Counted from the first letter of the stretch, positions 1 through 11,131 are shown. The stretch: 64,000 bases of DNA from Devosia sp. A8/3-2 (GCA_025452255.1 CP104974.1:2272156-2336155); one strand, 5' to 3'. Notes: generated by a model not told the origin, from the letters alone. Made by a program: numbers and translations.

Positions 1-1317
1 AAATCGAGCCGGTCGATGCCCTGCTCAATGCCGAGGGCGACCATGCCGTGCGGCTTTATCTGTCGGCGTCCGAGCTCAGCGAAGGCTCGGCCGAGCAGGT
101 CAATGTCTATGCCCTCGACATGACCGACCAGCGCAAGCTCGAAGCCCAGTTCGCCCAGAGCCAGAAAATGCAGGCCGTGGGCCAGCTGGCCGGCGGGGTG
201 GCGCACGACTTCAACAATCTGCTGACCGCCATTATCGGCTTTTCCGATCTGCTGCTGCTGAAGCACAAGCCGGGCGATCCCTCGTTCAGCGAATTGATGC
301 AGATCAAGCAGAATGCCAATCGCGCAGCGGGTCTCACCCGACAATTGCTAGCCTTCTCCCGCCGCCAGACCCTGCGTCCGCAAGTGCTCGAACTGCCGCT
401 GATCGTCGATGACCTGACTGTGCTGCTCAAGCGCATGATCGGCGAGAAGAACACGCTCACCGTTGAGCATGGCCGCAATATCTGGCCGGTTCGCGCCGAT
501 GTCGTGCAGCTCGAACAGGTCATCATTAACCTCGTGGTCAATGCCCGTGACGCCATGCCCAATGGCGGCGCCATCACCATCCGCACTTCCAATGTTGAGC
601 AGGCCGATGCCGAGCGGCTGACCTTCGAGGGTATGGTGCCGGCCGATTTCGTGCTCATTGATGTGCAGGATACCGGCACCGGCATGAGCCAGGACGTCAT
701 CGCCAAGATTTTCGAGCCCTTCTTCACCACCAAGGAATTGGGCAAGGGCACGGGCTCGGGGCCTGTCGACGGTCTATGGCATCGTCAAGCAGACCGAGGG
801 TTATATCTATCCGGTCTCGACCGTTGGCGTTGGCACCACGTTCAAGATTTTCCTGCCCCGCCATGTGCCCAATGAGAACGAAGTGGCCGGCAAGGTCGCC
901 GTCGCCGCCCCGGCACGTGACCTGACCGGTCAGGAGCGCATCCTGCTGGTGGAAGACGAGGAAAGCGTGCGCGCCTTCTCCGCTCGCGCCCTGCGTGCCA
1001 CGGGCTATGAAGTGTTCGAGGCCGATGGCGGCGAAGAAGCGCTCGAAGTGCTCGAAGATATCGACTTCAAGATCGATCTGATGATTTCTGACGTCGTGAT
1101 GCCGGAAATGGACGGGCCGAGCCTGCTCAAGCATGTGCGCAAGCAAATGCCCGATCTCAAGGTGATTTTCGTCTCCGGCTATGCCGAGGAAAGCGTACGC
1201 CGCGATATCGAGGATGATCAGAGCGTGGACTTCCTGCCCAAGCCCTATTCGCTCGATCAGATCAATTCCAAGGTCAAGGAAGTGCTGCAGCGGCTGGGCA
1301 AGGGCGAAACCAATTGA
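1..1317 (+). CDS. cckA: Hybrid sensor histidine kinase CckA, C-terminal part (5' end outside window, frameshifted)
   Basis: The visible part holds a HisKA segment with the phospho-acceptor box GGVAHDFNNLL, a HATPase domain (N box NLVVNARDAMP, then DTGTGM) and a C-terminal receiver domain with the phosphorylatable Asp in LMISDVVMPEMDG. In alphaproteobacteria CckA feeds phosphate through ChpT to CtrA at the inner membrane; that role is taken from the family. The frame is already open at the first bases, so the PAS and membrane part lie upstream. Near 750-765 the G2 box is broken by a net +1 indel; past it the other frame continues with VYGIVKQTEGY and the receiver. The stop overlaps the next gene region. 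Confidence 0.93.
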
Positions 1318-1322
1318 ACGAG

Positions 1323-1709
1323 ATGGGGCGTTTCGCCGGCCCCTCCGAGTTCAACGTGCTGGGTGAGCCCCTGCAACCCTGTTCCAGCGATCCGCTCACC
1401 GGCTTTTTCCGCACCGGCTATTGCGCCGCCGGCCCTGACGGAGCGGCAGTGCATCTGGTGTGCATCGAAGCGACCGATGAATTCCTCGAATTCTCGGCCT
1501 CCGTCGGCAACGACCTCTCCACGCCGCATCCCGAATATTCATTTCTGGGTCTGGTGAGCGGCAACCGCTGGTGCCTCGTCGCCGGCCGGTGGGCGCAAGC
1601 CCACGCCGCCGGCAAGGCGCCCAAAGTGTTCCTGCGCTCGACCAATCAGGCCGTGCTCAGCCTTATCCCCATTGGGGTTCTCAAGGCTTATGCTCTGGAT
1701 TTGAACTAG
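1323..1709 (+). CDS. DUF2237 family protein
   Basis: This is a short protein of about 128 residues matching the DUF2237 family along its full length. Recognisable blocks are FNVLGEPLQPCS near the N-terminus, DPLTGFFRTGYC, the central TDEFLEFSASVGNDLSTP and RWCLVAGRW near the end. The biochemical function of the family is not established. It follows cckA almost directly, and the cckA stop TGA lies only a few bases upstream. A TTG at 1314 overlapping that stop is an alternative start; the ATG at 1323 was chosen because the conserved part begins well after it. The frame is intact. Confidence 0.85.
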   Translation: MGRFAGPSEFNVLGEPLQPCSSDPLTGFFRTGYCAAGPDGAAVHLVCIEATDEFLEFSASVGNDLSTPHPEYSFLGLVSGNRWCLVAGRWAQAHAAGKAPKVFLRSTNQAVLSLIPIGVLKAYALDLN

Positions 1710-1756
1710 GCTGGGAAGGGGGCGGGTAAAGTCTCCGTAGCTGGCCCCACCCACCA

Positions 1757-1834
1757 TGTCATCTCCGCGAAAGCGGGGACCTCCGTTTCTCTTGCTGCTT
1801 CTCCAAACAGAGGTTCCGCTTTCGTGGAATGACA
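1757..1834. repeat. Dispersed intergenic palindrome, copy A
   Basis: A long imperfect inverted repeat: the left arm reads TGTCATCTCCGCGAAAGCGG then CCTCCGTTT, and the right arm mirrors it as CAAACAGAGGT ... GTGGAATGACA. A related copy lies at 22199-22269. The arms face each other between the convergent DUF2237 and SRPBCC genes, where the folded RNA could also act as a two-way terminator. Confidence 0.75.
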
Positions 1835-1857
1835 CAGTGGAAGCTAGGAAATGGGAG

Positions 1858-2343
1858 CTAACTCCATCCCTCAGCCAGCAACGCATCGAGATGCTGGAAA
1901 CTCATTTCCATCCCCTCAGCCATGCCCGTCGCCGCGATTTGATCCCGCAGGGCCTTGGACGCATAAGTCAGCCGATTGACCACCGTGGTCCCCTCCGGTC
2001 GCTCCGCAAAATCCACGGCGGACTTGGACGTCCCACCCGTCTCATCCTGATCGAACGCCTCCTCGCTCAGAATATGCTCCGGCACGGTAATGGCATGGAT
2101 CACCCCGGACATGGCAAGGCGCTCTTCGCCCTTGTGCCATTCATAGCGATAGCGGCCGCCCGGCCGTGGCTCAAAGACGCAGACCGGCATGGTCCAGCCC
2201 GGCGGGCCGGTCAGCCAGCGCTTGATCAGCGGCGGCTGGGTGTAGCAGGCAAACACCAGATGCCCGGGCGCCGCAAAGTCGCGTTCGGTGAGGATTTCGG
2301 TATCGCTGGGCATGGATATCCGCAGCGGGCCGCCAAATGCCAT
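1858..2343 (-). CDS. SRPBCC (AHSA1-like) domain protein
   Basis: The 161-residue product has the Bet v 1-like fold signature of the AHSA1 subfamily: an N-terminal ERDFAAPGHLVFACYTQP helix start, then LIKRWLTGP, the GGRYRYEW strand and the C-terminal helix MEMSFQHLDALLAEGW. Such proteins form a hydrophobic cavity; their ligands are generally unknown. The ATG at 2343 has GGGAGGA just upstream. The gene lies 11 bases downstream of an ArsR-type regulator on the same strand, the usual ArsR/SRPBCC two-gene module. A second module of the same kind sits at 25678-26335. Confidence 0.88.
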   Translation of the reverse strand: MAFGGPLRISMPSDTEILTERDFAAPGHLVFACYTQPPLIKRWLTGPPGWTMPVCVFEPRPGGRYRYEWHKGEERLAMSGVIHAITVPEHILSEEAFDQDETGGTSKSAVDFAERPEGTTVVNRLTYASKALRDQIAATGMAEGMEMSFQHLDALLAEGWS

Positions 2344-2354
2344 CCTGTCCTCCC

Positions 2355-2705
2355 TCAGGTCTTGCCCGTCATCGCCTCAAGCCGTTTGAGCTCGTCCAGC
2401 AGGTCATCGAGCCGCTCAAACTGGGCTTCCCAATATTTGCGATATTCGATCAGCCATCCCGTTGCCTCGGCCAGCGGTTGCGCCTCCAGCTTGCAGGGCC
2501 GCCGCTGCGCATCGCGGCCACGCGAAATCAGCCCCGCATTTTCCAGCACCTTGAGATGCTTGGAGATTGCCGGCTGGCTCATGGCAAAGGGCTCGGCAAG
2601 CTCCATCACCGACGCCTCGCCCTGCGCCAGCCGCGCCAGAATGGCGCGCCGCGTCGGATCGGACAGGGCCCGGAAAGTGGCATCGAGATTGGCAGACGTG
2701 GGCAT
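2355..2705 (-). CDS. ArsR-family winged-helix repressor
   Basis: A 116-residue regulator with the typical ArsR start (FRALSDPTRRAILARLA), a recognition helix region MSQPAISKHLKVLENAGLI and a following wing. No metal-binding Cys pair of the ArsR or SmtB type is visible, which fits the branch that travels with SRPBCC partners. Just upstream, at 2725-2736, lies AACCGTTTGGTT, with AACC and GGTT arms around four bases; this could be its operator, but that is only inferred. It heads a two-gene unit with the SRPBCC gene and probably autoregulates. Confidence 0.88.
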   Translation of the reverse strand: MPTSANLDATFRALSDPTRRAILARLAQGEASVMELAEPFAMSQPAISKHLKVLENAGLISRGRDAQRRPCKLEAQPLAEATGWLIEYRKYWEAQFERLDDLLDELKRLEAMTGKT

Positions 2706-2761
2706 GAATGACCTATGGTTGCAAAACCGTTTGGTTATTCAACGCCTGTTCGGCTTAACCG

Positions 2762-3778
2762 TCAAGCGACGCCGCCTGGAATAGGCGTTCCCGCCGCCAG
2801 CAGTCCCCGGTTTGCCAACTCTGCCCACAGCGCATCGGGAATTTCGGCATCCCACCATTTGAGAATGCCATCGAGTTCTTCCGGCGATTTCGGCCCCGGC
2901 AGGACATTGCACACCGCCGGATGCGTCAGCGGAAATTGCAGCGCCGCCGCCGGCAGGGCGACACCAAAGTCCCGGCAGACGATTTCCAGCGCCTTGACCC
3001 GATCGACAATCGCCTGCGGTGCCTTGGCATAGTTGAAGGTCGAGCCACCCACCAGAATGCCCGAATTGAACGGCCCGCCAATAACCGCCGAAGCACCGCG
3101 CTCAAGGCATGTCGTCATGAAAGGGCTGAGCGAAGTCTGTTCGAGCAAAGTATAGCGCCCGGCGAGCAGGAACACGTCCCAATCGCCCAGCGCAAAGGCG
3201 TCCATCAACACCTGCCATTCATTGACGCCCAGCCCGATCGCCCTGACCGCGCCGCTGTCCTGCAGCTCGCGCAAGGCCCGATAGCCGCCGCTTTCCAGCT
3301 GCTTCCACAAGGGCTTATTGCCCTCAATGCCATGGGTGGCCGTGCCAATGTCGTGGACATAAAGAATGTCGGCGCCATTCATGCCCAGCCGCTGCAGGCT
3401 GTCCTCGTAGGAGCGCATCACGCCGTCATAGGAATAGTCATAGACTTGGTCGAAGGGCAGGGGATTGACCCAGTTATGCGGCTCGCTCCACCCCGTCACC
3501 GGCTTGAGCTTGCGGCCCACCTTGGTCGACAGCACCGTGCCGGCCTGCCGCTCGCGCAGCACGTCGCCGACCAGATGTTCAGAGCGACCATAGCCATATT
3601 GGGGCGCGGTATCGACGTAGTTTATCCCCACATCAAGGGCGTGGCTTATAGTTGCCCGCGCCCGGTCGGCCGGCACATTGGTGAAAATGCCGGCCGTGGA
3701 CGCGCAGCCGAGGCCCAGCGTGGTGATTTCCAGACCGGTTTTACCGATCTGGCGCTTCTCGATTATGCGTGCCGTCAT
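2762..3778 (-). CDS. Aldo/keto reductase, sugar dehydrogenase type
   Basis: The 338-residue protein is a full-length AKR. The catalytic tetrad can be placed in YVDTAPQYGYGRSE (Asp and Tyr), VLSTKVGRKL (Lys) and ADILYVHDIG (His). The overall sequence resembles the D-threo-aldose, L-fucose or galactose 1-dehydrogenase and pyridoxal 4-dehydrogenase group, which oxidise free sugars or aldehydes with NAD(P) in the cytoplasm. The ATG at 3778 follows GGGAGG at good spacing. The next gene upstream on the same strand is an AraD1-type hydrolase, which supports a role in sugar oxidation. The exact substrate cannot be read from the sequence. Confidence 0.88.
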   Translation of the reverse strand: MTARIIEKRQIGKTGLEITTLGLGCASTAGIFTNVPADRARATISHALDVGINYVDTAPQYGYGRSEHLVGDVLRERQAGTVLSTKVGRKLKPVTGWSEPHNWVNPLPFDQVYDYSYDGVMRSYEDSLQRLGMNGADILYVHDIGTATHGIEGNKPLWKQLESGGYRALRELQDSGAVRAIGLGVNEWQVLMDAFALGDWDVFLLAGRYTLLEQTSLSPFMTTCLERGASAVIGGPFNSGILVGGSTFNYAKAPQAIVDRVKALEIVCRDFGVALPAAALQFPLTHPAVCNVLPGPKSPEELDGILKWWDAEIPDALWAELANRGLLAAGTPIPGGVA

Positions 3779-3838
3779 GACGTCCTCCCAGATGAGGGAT
3801 AACTGACATGTTAGTTCGCCGCCGTAAAGCCAGCGCGC

Positions 3839-4833
3839 TTAGTAGACGTTGCCGACGATGACGGGATGCTCGGTTTCCACCCGGATTGGGTTGCGAAGCG
3901 CCGCGCCGAACTGGGCCTCCTCGATCTCGAAAATATCGTCCGGCTTGGTCGAAATGCCGTCGGCAAAGCTCAGCGTCGCCGTGCCGAAGCAATGCACATG
4001 GATATCGCCCGGATTGCGGAACAGCTCATATTTGAAGTGGTGATATTCGAGATTGGCGATGGTGTGGCTCATATTGTCCTCGCCGCTGAGGAACGGCTTT
4101 TCCCACACCACTCGGCCATCGCGCCAGATGCGCGACTTGCCCTCGATATGGGCCGGCAGATCGCCCAACCGCAGCTCGGGCCCGAACGAGCAGGCGCGCA
4201 GCTTGGAATGGGCCAGATAGAGGTAATTGATCCGCTCGGTGACGTGATCGGAGAATTCATTGGCCAGCGCAAAGCCCAGCCGGCGCGGCTGGCCATTGTG
4301 GTCGATCAGATAGATGCCGGCGATTTCGGGCTCTTCCCCGGCGTCCAGCGCAAAGCTGGGCGAGGGAATGGGATGGCCGGGATTGACCACGGTGTAACCA
4401 TTGCCCTTGTAGAACCATTCCGGCTGCACACCTTTGGTGCCATCGGTTGGCTTGCCGTTTTCCAGACCCATGCGGAACATCTTCATGGAATCGGTCAGGT
4501 TGTCCTCGGTCTTGGTGCCGTTGGACTTGTGCATGGCGTCGCGCGTTGCGGCAGAACCCAGATGGGTCAGCCCGGTGCCGGTGACATAGAGATGCGCCGG
4601 ATCGGGATGGTCCACCGGCGCCAGCAGCCGGCCTTCAGCCAGCAGCGCTGCCTTGTCGACCGTCTCGCCCAGTCCCTGCTGCGCGATCAGGGCGCCAATG
4701 CCGGTTTGAGCGGCAATGGCCGCCTGGGCCAGACCATAGACGCTGGCGGCGCCATTGACTGGCGCGTGACGTCGCCATCCACCGCGCCAACGGCCCGTTC
4801 GCCATTGAGATCAAAATACTGGATCAGATTCAT
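3839..4833 (-). CDS. AraD1/GguC-type fumarylacetoacetate hydrolase-fold protein (frameshifted)
   Basis: The restored product is about 331 residues. It starts MNLIQYFDLNGERAVGAVDG and carries the FAH-fold core with TGTGLTHLGSAATRD, EPEIAGIYLI and the C-terminal FGTATLSFADG. It matches the AraD1/GguC group, found with sugar uptake and oxidation genes and thought to act on 2-keto-3-deoxy sugar acids. A missing base near 4765 (CGCCAG-TCAATGG) shifts the frame and splits the gene. The start ATG at 4833 has a GGGAGA-like site upstream. With the adjacent aldo/keto reductase it forms a plausible sugar oxidation pair. Confidence 0.82.
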
Positions 4834-5024
4834 GTGTTTCTCCCGCGGAGCGGCCCAGCGGGCCAGACTGGCAGGCATAGAACGCAACAGGGGTGCACTA
4901 GGCAAGCCCAAAAATCATACTAATAAAATCTTGCCGTACCTGCGCCTTGCGTTGGATTGTACCAAGCCCACGGCGTCTCTATATCCAAGCCAGCGCCGGG
5001 CCGGCGCCCGGGGATGACTTGACC

Positions 5025-6143
5025 ATGCTGGATAGCGTCGAAAGTGCGCTCGCGGCGATTGCCGCAGGTGAACTCGTGGTGGTGGTGGACGATACTGACC
5101 GCGAGAACGAGGGCGACCTGATCATGGCGGCCAGCAAGGCGACGCCGGAAAAGATCGCCTTCATGATCCGCCATACCAGCGGCATTATCTGCGTGCCCAT
5201 GACACTCGACCGCGCCGCCGCACTCAATCTTGACCCCATGGTCGCCAACAATATCGATCCGTTCCGCACCGCTTTCACCGTCACCGTCGATTATCGCGTC
5301 GGCATGACCACGGGCATTTCCGCCACCGAGCGGACCGCCACGATCCGGGCGCTGGCCGGCGGTAATGCCCATGCAGGCGATTTCATCCGCCCCGGCCATA
5401 TCTTCCCGCTGCTGGCCCGCGAGGGCGGCGTTCTCGCTCGTTCCGGCCACACCGAGGCGGGCATCGATCTGGCCCGCATGGCCGGTCTTGAGCCTGCCGG
5501 CGTGCTGGCCGAAGTGGTCAATGACGATGGCACTGTAAAGCGCCTGCCCGAGCTGATCGCCTTTGCCCAGGAGCACAATCTCAAGATCATCTCGATCGAG
5601 GATCTGATTTCCTATCGCCTGACGCAGGAAAAGTTCCTCTCCCGCCAGGCGGTTGTGCCCACCATGGTGGCTGGCCTGCCGGCCGTGGCCTATGCCTATC
5701 AGACCCCGTTCGATCCGGTGCAGCAGGTGGCTCTGGTGCTGGGCGATGTCGAGGGCAAGAGCAATGTGCCGTGCCGCATCATTCGCGAGCAGCCCCTGCG
5801 CGATCTGCTGGGCCGGGCCGCTGGCGATGCTGATCCGGTTGAGCGCGCCGTGGCCGAAATCATCGCTCGTGGCGGCACCGGCATCGTGCTGCTGCTCCGT
5901 GGTGCCTCGGCCGGGGACCGCGAAGAGGATGGTCGCCGCGCCCCGACCCGGGACGGGCAGGGCGGCGAACATCATGGCAGCGCCGTCAAGCGCATGAAGG
6001 GGTGGCGCGAGATCGGCGTCGGCTCGCAAATGCTGCGCGATCTGGGCGTTAAATCCATCGCCCTGATGACCACATCGGGCCGCCAATATGTTGGCTCAGG
6101 CGGCTTCGGCCTCGAAATCGGGGAAACGATTCTGCTCTCCTGA
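5025..6143 (+). CDS. ribB: 3,4-dihydroxy-2-butanone-4-phosphate synthase with degenerate GTP cyclohydrolase II domain (RibBX type)
   Basis: The first ~210 residues form a complete DHBP synthase: VVVVDDTDRENEGDLIMAA, the RHTSGIICVPM block, DYRVGMTTGISATER and RSGHTEAGIDLARMAG. This domain makes the four-carbon unit of riboflavin from ribulose 5-phosphate. The C-terminal ~160 residues have the GTP cyclohydrolase II outline but lack the Cys-based zinc site (normally of the form HSECLTGDxxGSLRCDCG), so the second activity is probably lost. This matches the RibBX variants described in Proteobacteria. The ATG at 5025 aligns with the family start; about 26 extra in-frame residues upstream look non-native. 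No FMN riboswitch is apparent upstream. Confidence 0.87.
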   Translation: MLDSVESALAAIAAGELVVVVDDTDRENEGDLIMAASKATPEKIAFMIRHTSGIICVPMTLDRAAALNLDPMVANNIDPFRTAFTVTVDYRVGMTTGISATERTATIRALAGGNAHAGDFIRPGHIFPLLAREGGVLARSGHTEAGIDLARMAGLEPAGVLAEVVNDDGTVKRLPELIAFAQEHNLKIISIEDLISYRLTQEKFLSRQAVVPTMVAGLPAVAYAYQTPFDPVQQVALVLGDVEGKSNVPCRIIREQPLRDLLGRAAGDADPVERAVAEIIARGGTGIVLLLRGASAGDREEDGRRAPTRDGQGGEHHGSAVKRMKGWREIGVGSQMLRDLGVKSIALMTTSGRQYVGSGGFGLEIGETILLS

Positions 6144-6156
6144 GGTCCGGCGCTAT

Positions 6157-6209
6157 TTTCTCATTTTGTTCCGGTTCCCCACTTGACACCCGGGAAACAA
6201 AATGAGAAC
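6157..6209. promoter_or_regulatory. Pair of inverted LexA (SOS) boxes and -35 element upstream of recA
   Basis: The alphaproteobacterial SOS box is GTTC-N7-GTTC. TTTCTCATTTTGTTC at 6157-6171 differs from it by one base. AAACAAAATGAGAAC at 6195-6209, read on the other strand, is GTTCTCATTTTGTTT and also differs by one. The two sites share TTCTCATTTTGTT in opposite orientation. A TTGACA hexamer lies between them at 6183-6188, so LexA on either site would block RNA polymerase. The -10 hexamer is not clear. Confidence 0.75.
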
Positions 6210-6291
6210 AAATGGGGCACATTAAATGGACAGCGACCTGCAGTGCCAGCACGTTGCGCGGCCCCCCAGAGCGTGAAATAAGGAGAGAACT

Positions 6292-7362
<1,071 letters not shown>

Positions 7363-7385
7363 CAGTTTATCCCATGCAGGGTATT

Positions 7386-7424
7386 CAGGAGGTGGCGCGA
7401 AAGCGCTGCCTCCTTTGCTTTTTT
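7386..7424 (+). terminator. Rho-independent terminator of recA
   Basis: AGGAGGTGGCGC and GCGCTGCCTCCT pair around a GAAA loop and are followed by TTGCTTTTTT. The hairpin lies about 25 bases after the recA stop. Confidence 0.85.
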
Positions 7425-7549
7425 CGACCACGATTGGCTGCTCTTAGTGCCCTCGTGCTGCCGCAATGCTGGACAGAGGCGCAAACCCCGCGATAGAAAG
7501 CCCGCGACCTTCTGCGGCGCGCTCGCGCCATTCCGATGAAAGCCTGTTG

Positions 7550-10195
7550 ATGACCAGCGTAAACGATCTCCGCTCGAGTTTTGTCGATTACTTCGCCCGC
7601 AATGGTCACGAGGCCGTGCCGTCGAGCCCATTGGTGCCGCGCAACGATCCGACGTTGATGTTCACCAATGCAGGCATGGTGCAGTTCAAGAACGTCTTTA
7701 CCGGCGTCGAAAAGCGCCCCTATTCGACGGCGACCTCGGCGCAGAAATGCGTTCGCGCCGGCGGCAAGCACAACGACCTCGACAATGTCGGCTTCACCGC
7801 GCGCCACCACACCTTTTTCGAAATGCTCGGCAATTTCTCGTTCGGCGATTATTTCAAGGACCGCGCCATCGAATTGGCTCGGAACCTGCTGACCAAGGAT
7901 TGGGGTCTGCCCAAGGACAAGCTGATGGTCACCGTCTATGAGGACGATGACGAGGCGCTTGAACTCTGGAAGAAGATTGCCGGCCTGTCCGAAGATCGCA
8001 TTGTGCGGCTCGGCGCCAAGTCCAATTTCTGGCAGATGGGCGATACTGGTCCCTGCGGCCCGTGTTCCGAAATTTTCTACGATCATGGCGACCACGTCTG
8101 GGGCGGCCCTCCGGGTTCGCCGGAAGAGGATGGCGATCGCTGGATCGAAATCTGGAACCCGGTGTTCATGCAGTTCGAGCAGCATGCCGATGGCTCGCGC
8201 ACCGGCCTGCCGCGCCCTTCGATCGATACCGGCATGGGTCTCGAGCGCGTCGCCGCCGTCATGCAGGGCGTGCACGACAATTACGATATCGACCTATTCA
8301 AGGCGCTGATCAGCGCTGCCGCCTCGGCAACTGGCGCCGATATCAATGGCGAAGGCAATCGCAGCCTGCGCGTCATTGCCGATCATCTGCGTTCGATGTC
8401 CTTCCTGATCGCTGAAGGCGTGCTGCCCTCCAATGAAGGCCGTGGCTATGTGCTGCGCCGCATCATGCGCCGCGCCATGCGCCACGCGACCCTGCTGGGT
8501 GCCAGCGAGCCGGTCATCCACAAGCTGGTGCCGACGCTGGTGCGCGAGATGGGCCGAGCCTATCCCGAGCTCAGCCGTGGCGAAGCAATGATCAGCGAGA
8601 CGGTCAAGCTCGAAGAGGGCCGCTTCCTCAAGACGCTGGGTCGTGGCCTGCAGATTCTCGCTGAGGAAAGCAAGGATCTGAGCGAAGGTCAGGTGCTGAA
8701 CGGCACGACGGCCTTCAAGCTTTACGACACCTACGGCTTCCCGCTCGATTTGACCGAAGATGCCTTGCGCTCGCGCGGCATCACTGTCGATCAGGCCGGG
8801 TTCGATACCGCCATGGCCCAGCAGAAGGCTGAGGCGCGCAAGAGCTGGTCTGGCTCGGGCGAAGCGGCCACCGACACGATCTGGTATGGTCTGGCCGACA
8901 AGCTCGGCCCCACCGAGTTCTCGGGCTACGAAACCGAGATCGCCGAAGGCGTCGTCACCGCACTGGTCAAAAACGGCGCAGAAGTCGCCTCGCTCGCTGC
9001 CGGCGAAGAGGGCTTTGTGGTCGTCAACCAAACCCCGTTCTATGGCGAAAGCGGCGGCCGAGTCGGTGACACCGGCGCCCTCAAGGGGGAAGGCATTGCC
9101 GCCACGGTTTCCGACACGCAGAAATTCCACGGCGTCTTTGCCCACAAGGTCACGGTAACCTCCGGGGCCCTCAAGGTCGGCCAGCCGCTCGAATTGCTGG
9201 TCGATCATGGTCGGCGCTCGTCGATCCGCGCCAATCACTCGGCCACCCATTTGCTGCATGAGGCGCTGCGCATCGTGCTGGGCGATCACGTCGCGCAGAA
9301 AGGTTCGATGGTGTCGCCCGATCGGCTGCGCTTCGATTTCGTGCACACCAAGCCGGTGAGCGATCAGGAAATGGCTGAGGTCGAGGACATCGCCAATGCC
9401 ATCGTGTTGCAGAACACGCCGGTCGAAACGCGCCTGATGGGTGTCGAAGAAGCCAAGGAATCCGGCGCCCGCGCCCTGTTTGGCGAAAAGTATGGCGATG
9501 AAGTCCGCGTCGTCGCCATGGGCGAGCCCATAGGCAATGGCCCGGGCTGGTCCGTCGAATTGTGCGGCAGCACCCATGTGCGCCGCACCGGCGATATCGG
9601 CCTGATTTCCATCGTAGCCGAAAGCGCGGTTGGCGCCGGCGTGCGCCGCATCGAGGCCCTGACCGGCAAGGCTGCTCGCCATCGTGGCAATACCAATGTC
9701 GCCATCGTCAATGCGGCGGCGGGCCTGTTGCGCTCGGGCAGCCACGAGGTGCTCGACCGTATCGGCGCCTTGCAGGACAATATCAAGAAGATCGAGCGTG
9801 AGTTGACCGACGCCCGCAAGAAGCTGGCTTTGGGCGGCGGCGCTTCCGGTGCTGCTGCCGCGGTGGACGAAACGGTCAATGGCGTTATCTATGTGGGCCG
9901 TACCGTCGAAGGCATCGAGGCAAGGGACGTGAAGGGGCTGGTCGATACCGAGAAGAAGCGTATCGGCTCGGGCGTCGTCACCGTGGTGCTCAAGGGCGAA
10001 GACGGCAAGGGCACCGTAGCCGTCGGCGTGACGCAGGATCTGACGGCGCGCTATGCCGCCGGCGAACTGATCAAGCTGGCCACGGCAGCATTGGGCGGGC
10101 AGGGCGGCGGCGGTCGTCCAGACATGGCCCGGGGCGGCGGACCGGATGGCTCCAAGGCCGCCGAAGCCATCGCCGCCGTACGGGCCGGGCTCTAA
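7550..10195 (+). CDS. alaS: Alanine--tRNA ligase
   Basis: The 881-residue product covers all AlaRS domains in an intact frame. The class II catalytic core starts [15 protein letters not shown] and includes [15 protein letters not shown] and [13 protein letters not shown]. The editing domain has the zinc-binding histidines in [12 protein letters not shown] and the Cys/His pair in [14 protein letters not shown]. The C-Ala part has a coiled-coil-like stretch [14 protein letters not shown] and a glycine-rich DHHA1-type end. The ATG at 7550 was chosen over an upstream in-frame start because family members begin there. It charges tRNA-Ala in the cytoplasm. The recA-alaS order is common in this group. 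Confidence 0.97.
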   Translation: MTSVNDLRSSFVDYFARNGHEAVPSSPLVPRNDPTLMFTNAGMVQFKNVFTGVEKRPYSTATSAQKCVRAGGKHNDLDNVGFTARHHTFFEMLGNFSFGDYFKDRAIELARNLLTKDWGLPKDKLMVTVYEDDDEALELWKKIAGLSEDRIVRLGAKSNFWQMGDTGPCGPCSEIFYDHGDHVWGGPPGSPEEDGDRWIEIWNPVFMQFEQHADGSRTGLPRPSIDTGMGLERVAAVMQGVHDNYDIDLFKALISAAASATGADINGEGNRSLRVIADHLRSMSFLIAEGVLPSNEGRGYVLRRIMRRAMRHATLLGASEPVIHKLVPTLVREMGRAYPELSRGEAMISETVKLEEGRFLKTLGRGLQILAEESKDLSEGQVLNGTTAFKLYDTYGFPLDLTEDALRSRGITVDQAGFDTAMAQQKAEARKSWSGSGEAATDTIWYGLADKLGPTEFSGYETEIAEGVVTALVKNGAEVASLAAGEEGFVVVNQTPFYGESGGRVGDTGALKGEGIAATVSDTQKFHGVFAHKVTVTSGALKVGQPLELLVDHGRRSSIRANHSATHLLHEALRIVLGDHVAQKGSMVSPDRLRFDFVHTKPVSDQEMAEVEDIANAIVLQNTPVETRLMGVEEAKESGARALFGEKYGDEVRVVAMGEPIGNGPGWSVELCGSTHVRRTGDIGLISIVAESAVGAGVRRIEALTGKAARHRGNTNVAIVNAAAGLLRSGSHEVLDRIGALQDNIKKIERELTDARKKLALGGGASGAAAAVDETVNGVIYVGRTVEGIEARDVKGLVDTEKKRIGSGVVTVVLKGEDGKGTVAVGVTQDLTARYAAGELIKLATAALGGQGGGGRPDMARGGGPDGSKAAEAIAAVRAGL

Positions 10196-10202
10196 AGAGG
10201 CA

Positions 10203-10235
10203 GACCTCATCCTGAGCTTGTCGAAGGATGAGGTC
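10203..10235. repeat. Short palindromic repeat between convergent genes
   Basis: GACCTCATCCT at 10203-10213 and AGGATGAGGTC at 10225-10235 are perfect 11-base inverted arms around TGAGCTTGTCGA. The element sits between the stops of alaS and an EamA gene, where it could terminate both transcripts. The CATCCTGAGCTTGTCGAAGG core is a familiar intergenic repeat of alphaproteobacteria (from memory). Confidence 0.7.
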
Positions 10236-10247
10236 ACTGCTCCGGCG

Positions 10248-11131
10248 CTATAGGCCGGTGCGGAAGAAGAAGAGCCGCGGCTTCCAGACGATCTTCATTT
10301 TGTCGGTGAGCACATTGGCAAGGCCCGCCGTCAGCACGATGATCAGGCCGACAATGGCCACCCAATCGGGATATTCGCCGAAGAACGCCGCGCCGAACAC
10401 GATGGCCCAGATCAGCTGGCTATATTGCACCGGCGCCAGCAGATTGGCCGGCGATCGCTTCGCCGCCGAAATCAGCAGCAGCCCGCCAGTGCCGCCCATC
10501 AGGCCGATACCGACAAACACCGCCAATTGTTCCAGTGATGGCAGCACGAAAAACGGGATCATCAGTAGCCCGTTGAACAGCCCGGAGTAGATCACCTGCA
10601 GTCCCACGAGGCTAACGCGTCGCTCCTGCGGCGCCACATGTCGCAGGATGACGGTGGTCACTCCGCCGAAAAACACACTGCAGAAAATCGCCAGATGTCC
10701 CAATTGCAGCTCGCGCACGCCGGGGCGGATCACCAGCACCACGCCAAGAAAGCTGATGATCAGCAACAGCCAACGGTGCACCGCCACATGTTCCTTGAGC
10801 ACCAGCACGCCCAGTAGCGTGACCATGATCAGGGTCAGGAAACCGACGGCATATACGTCGGCAAAGGGAATGTGGGTAAAGGCATACATGACGCAGGCCG
10901 TGCCCGCGATTGCCGTGGCGCAGCGCAAATGCACCAGCCGAGGATGCTTGAGCTTGTAGAGGTCGCGCCAGCGCTCATTGCGCTTGGTCAGCATGGCGGG
11001 GATGATCGAAAAGCTTGTCGTAAAGAACGCGATCTCGAAGACCGACATGGCCGGGCCGGTTGCCTTGATCAGGGCGTCGGCCATCGAAAAGCTGGCATAG
11101 GCCAAAAGGCCGAGATGACGCCGACCGGCAT
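10248..11131 (-). CDS. DMT-superfamily transporter, EamA type, copy 1 (frameshifted)
   Basis: The restored protein is about 294 residues with ten hydrophobic helices and two EamA repeats; the first begins MPVGVISAF. A T is missing from a T-run near 11104, which splits off the first ten residues. The sequence is clearly related to the next gene (shared ERWRD, LKHP, LVHLR, and VLVIRPG versus VLVVRPG), so the two are tandem paralogs. EamA proteins export metabolites or drugs across the inner membrane; the substrate is unknown. The end meets alaS convergently across a short palindrome. The C-terminus ends in a short basic and aromatic tail. Confidence 0.85.

Noticed and set aside
1756..2784. A 342-residue plus-strand open frame across the SRPBCC/ArsR pair
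   Set aside because: It crosses two real minus-strand genes and begins inside an intergenic palindrome.
4834..5024. FMN riboswitch upstream of ribBX
   Set aside because: The conserved core segments of the RFN element are not present in this stretch.
8294..10237. A 647-residue open frame on the minus strand opposite alaS
   Set aside because: It lies entirely antisense to a perfect alaS gene and has no motif, start context or domain; it results from the high GC codon pattern.
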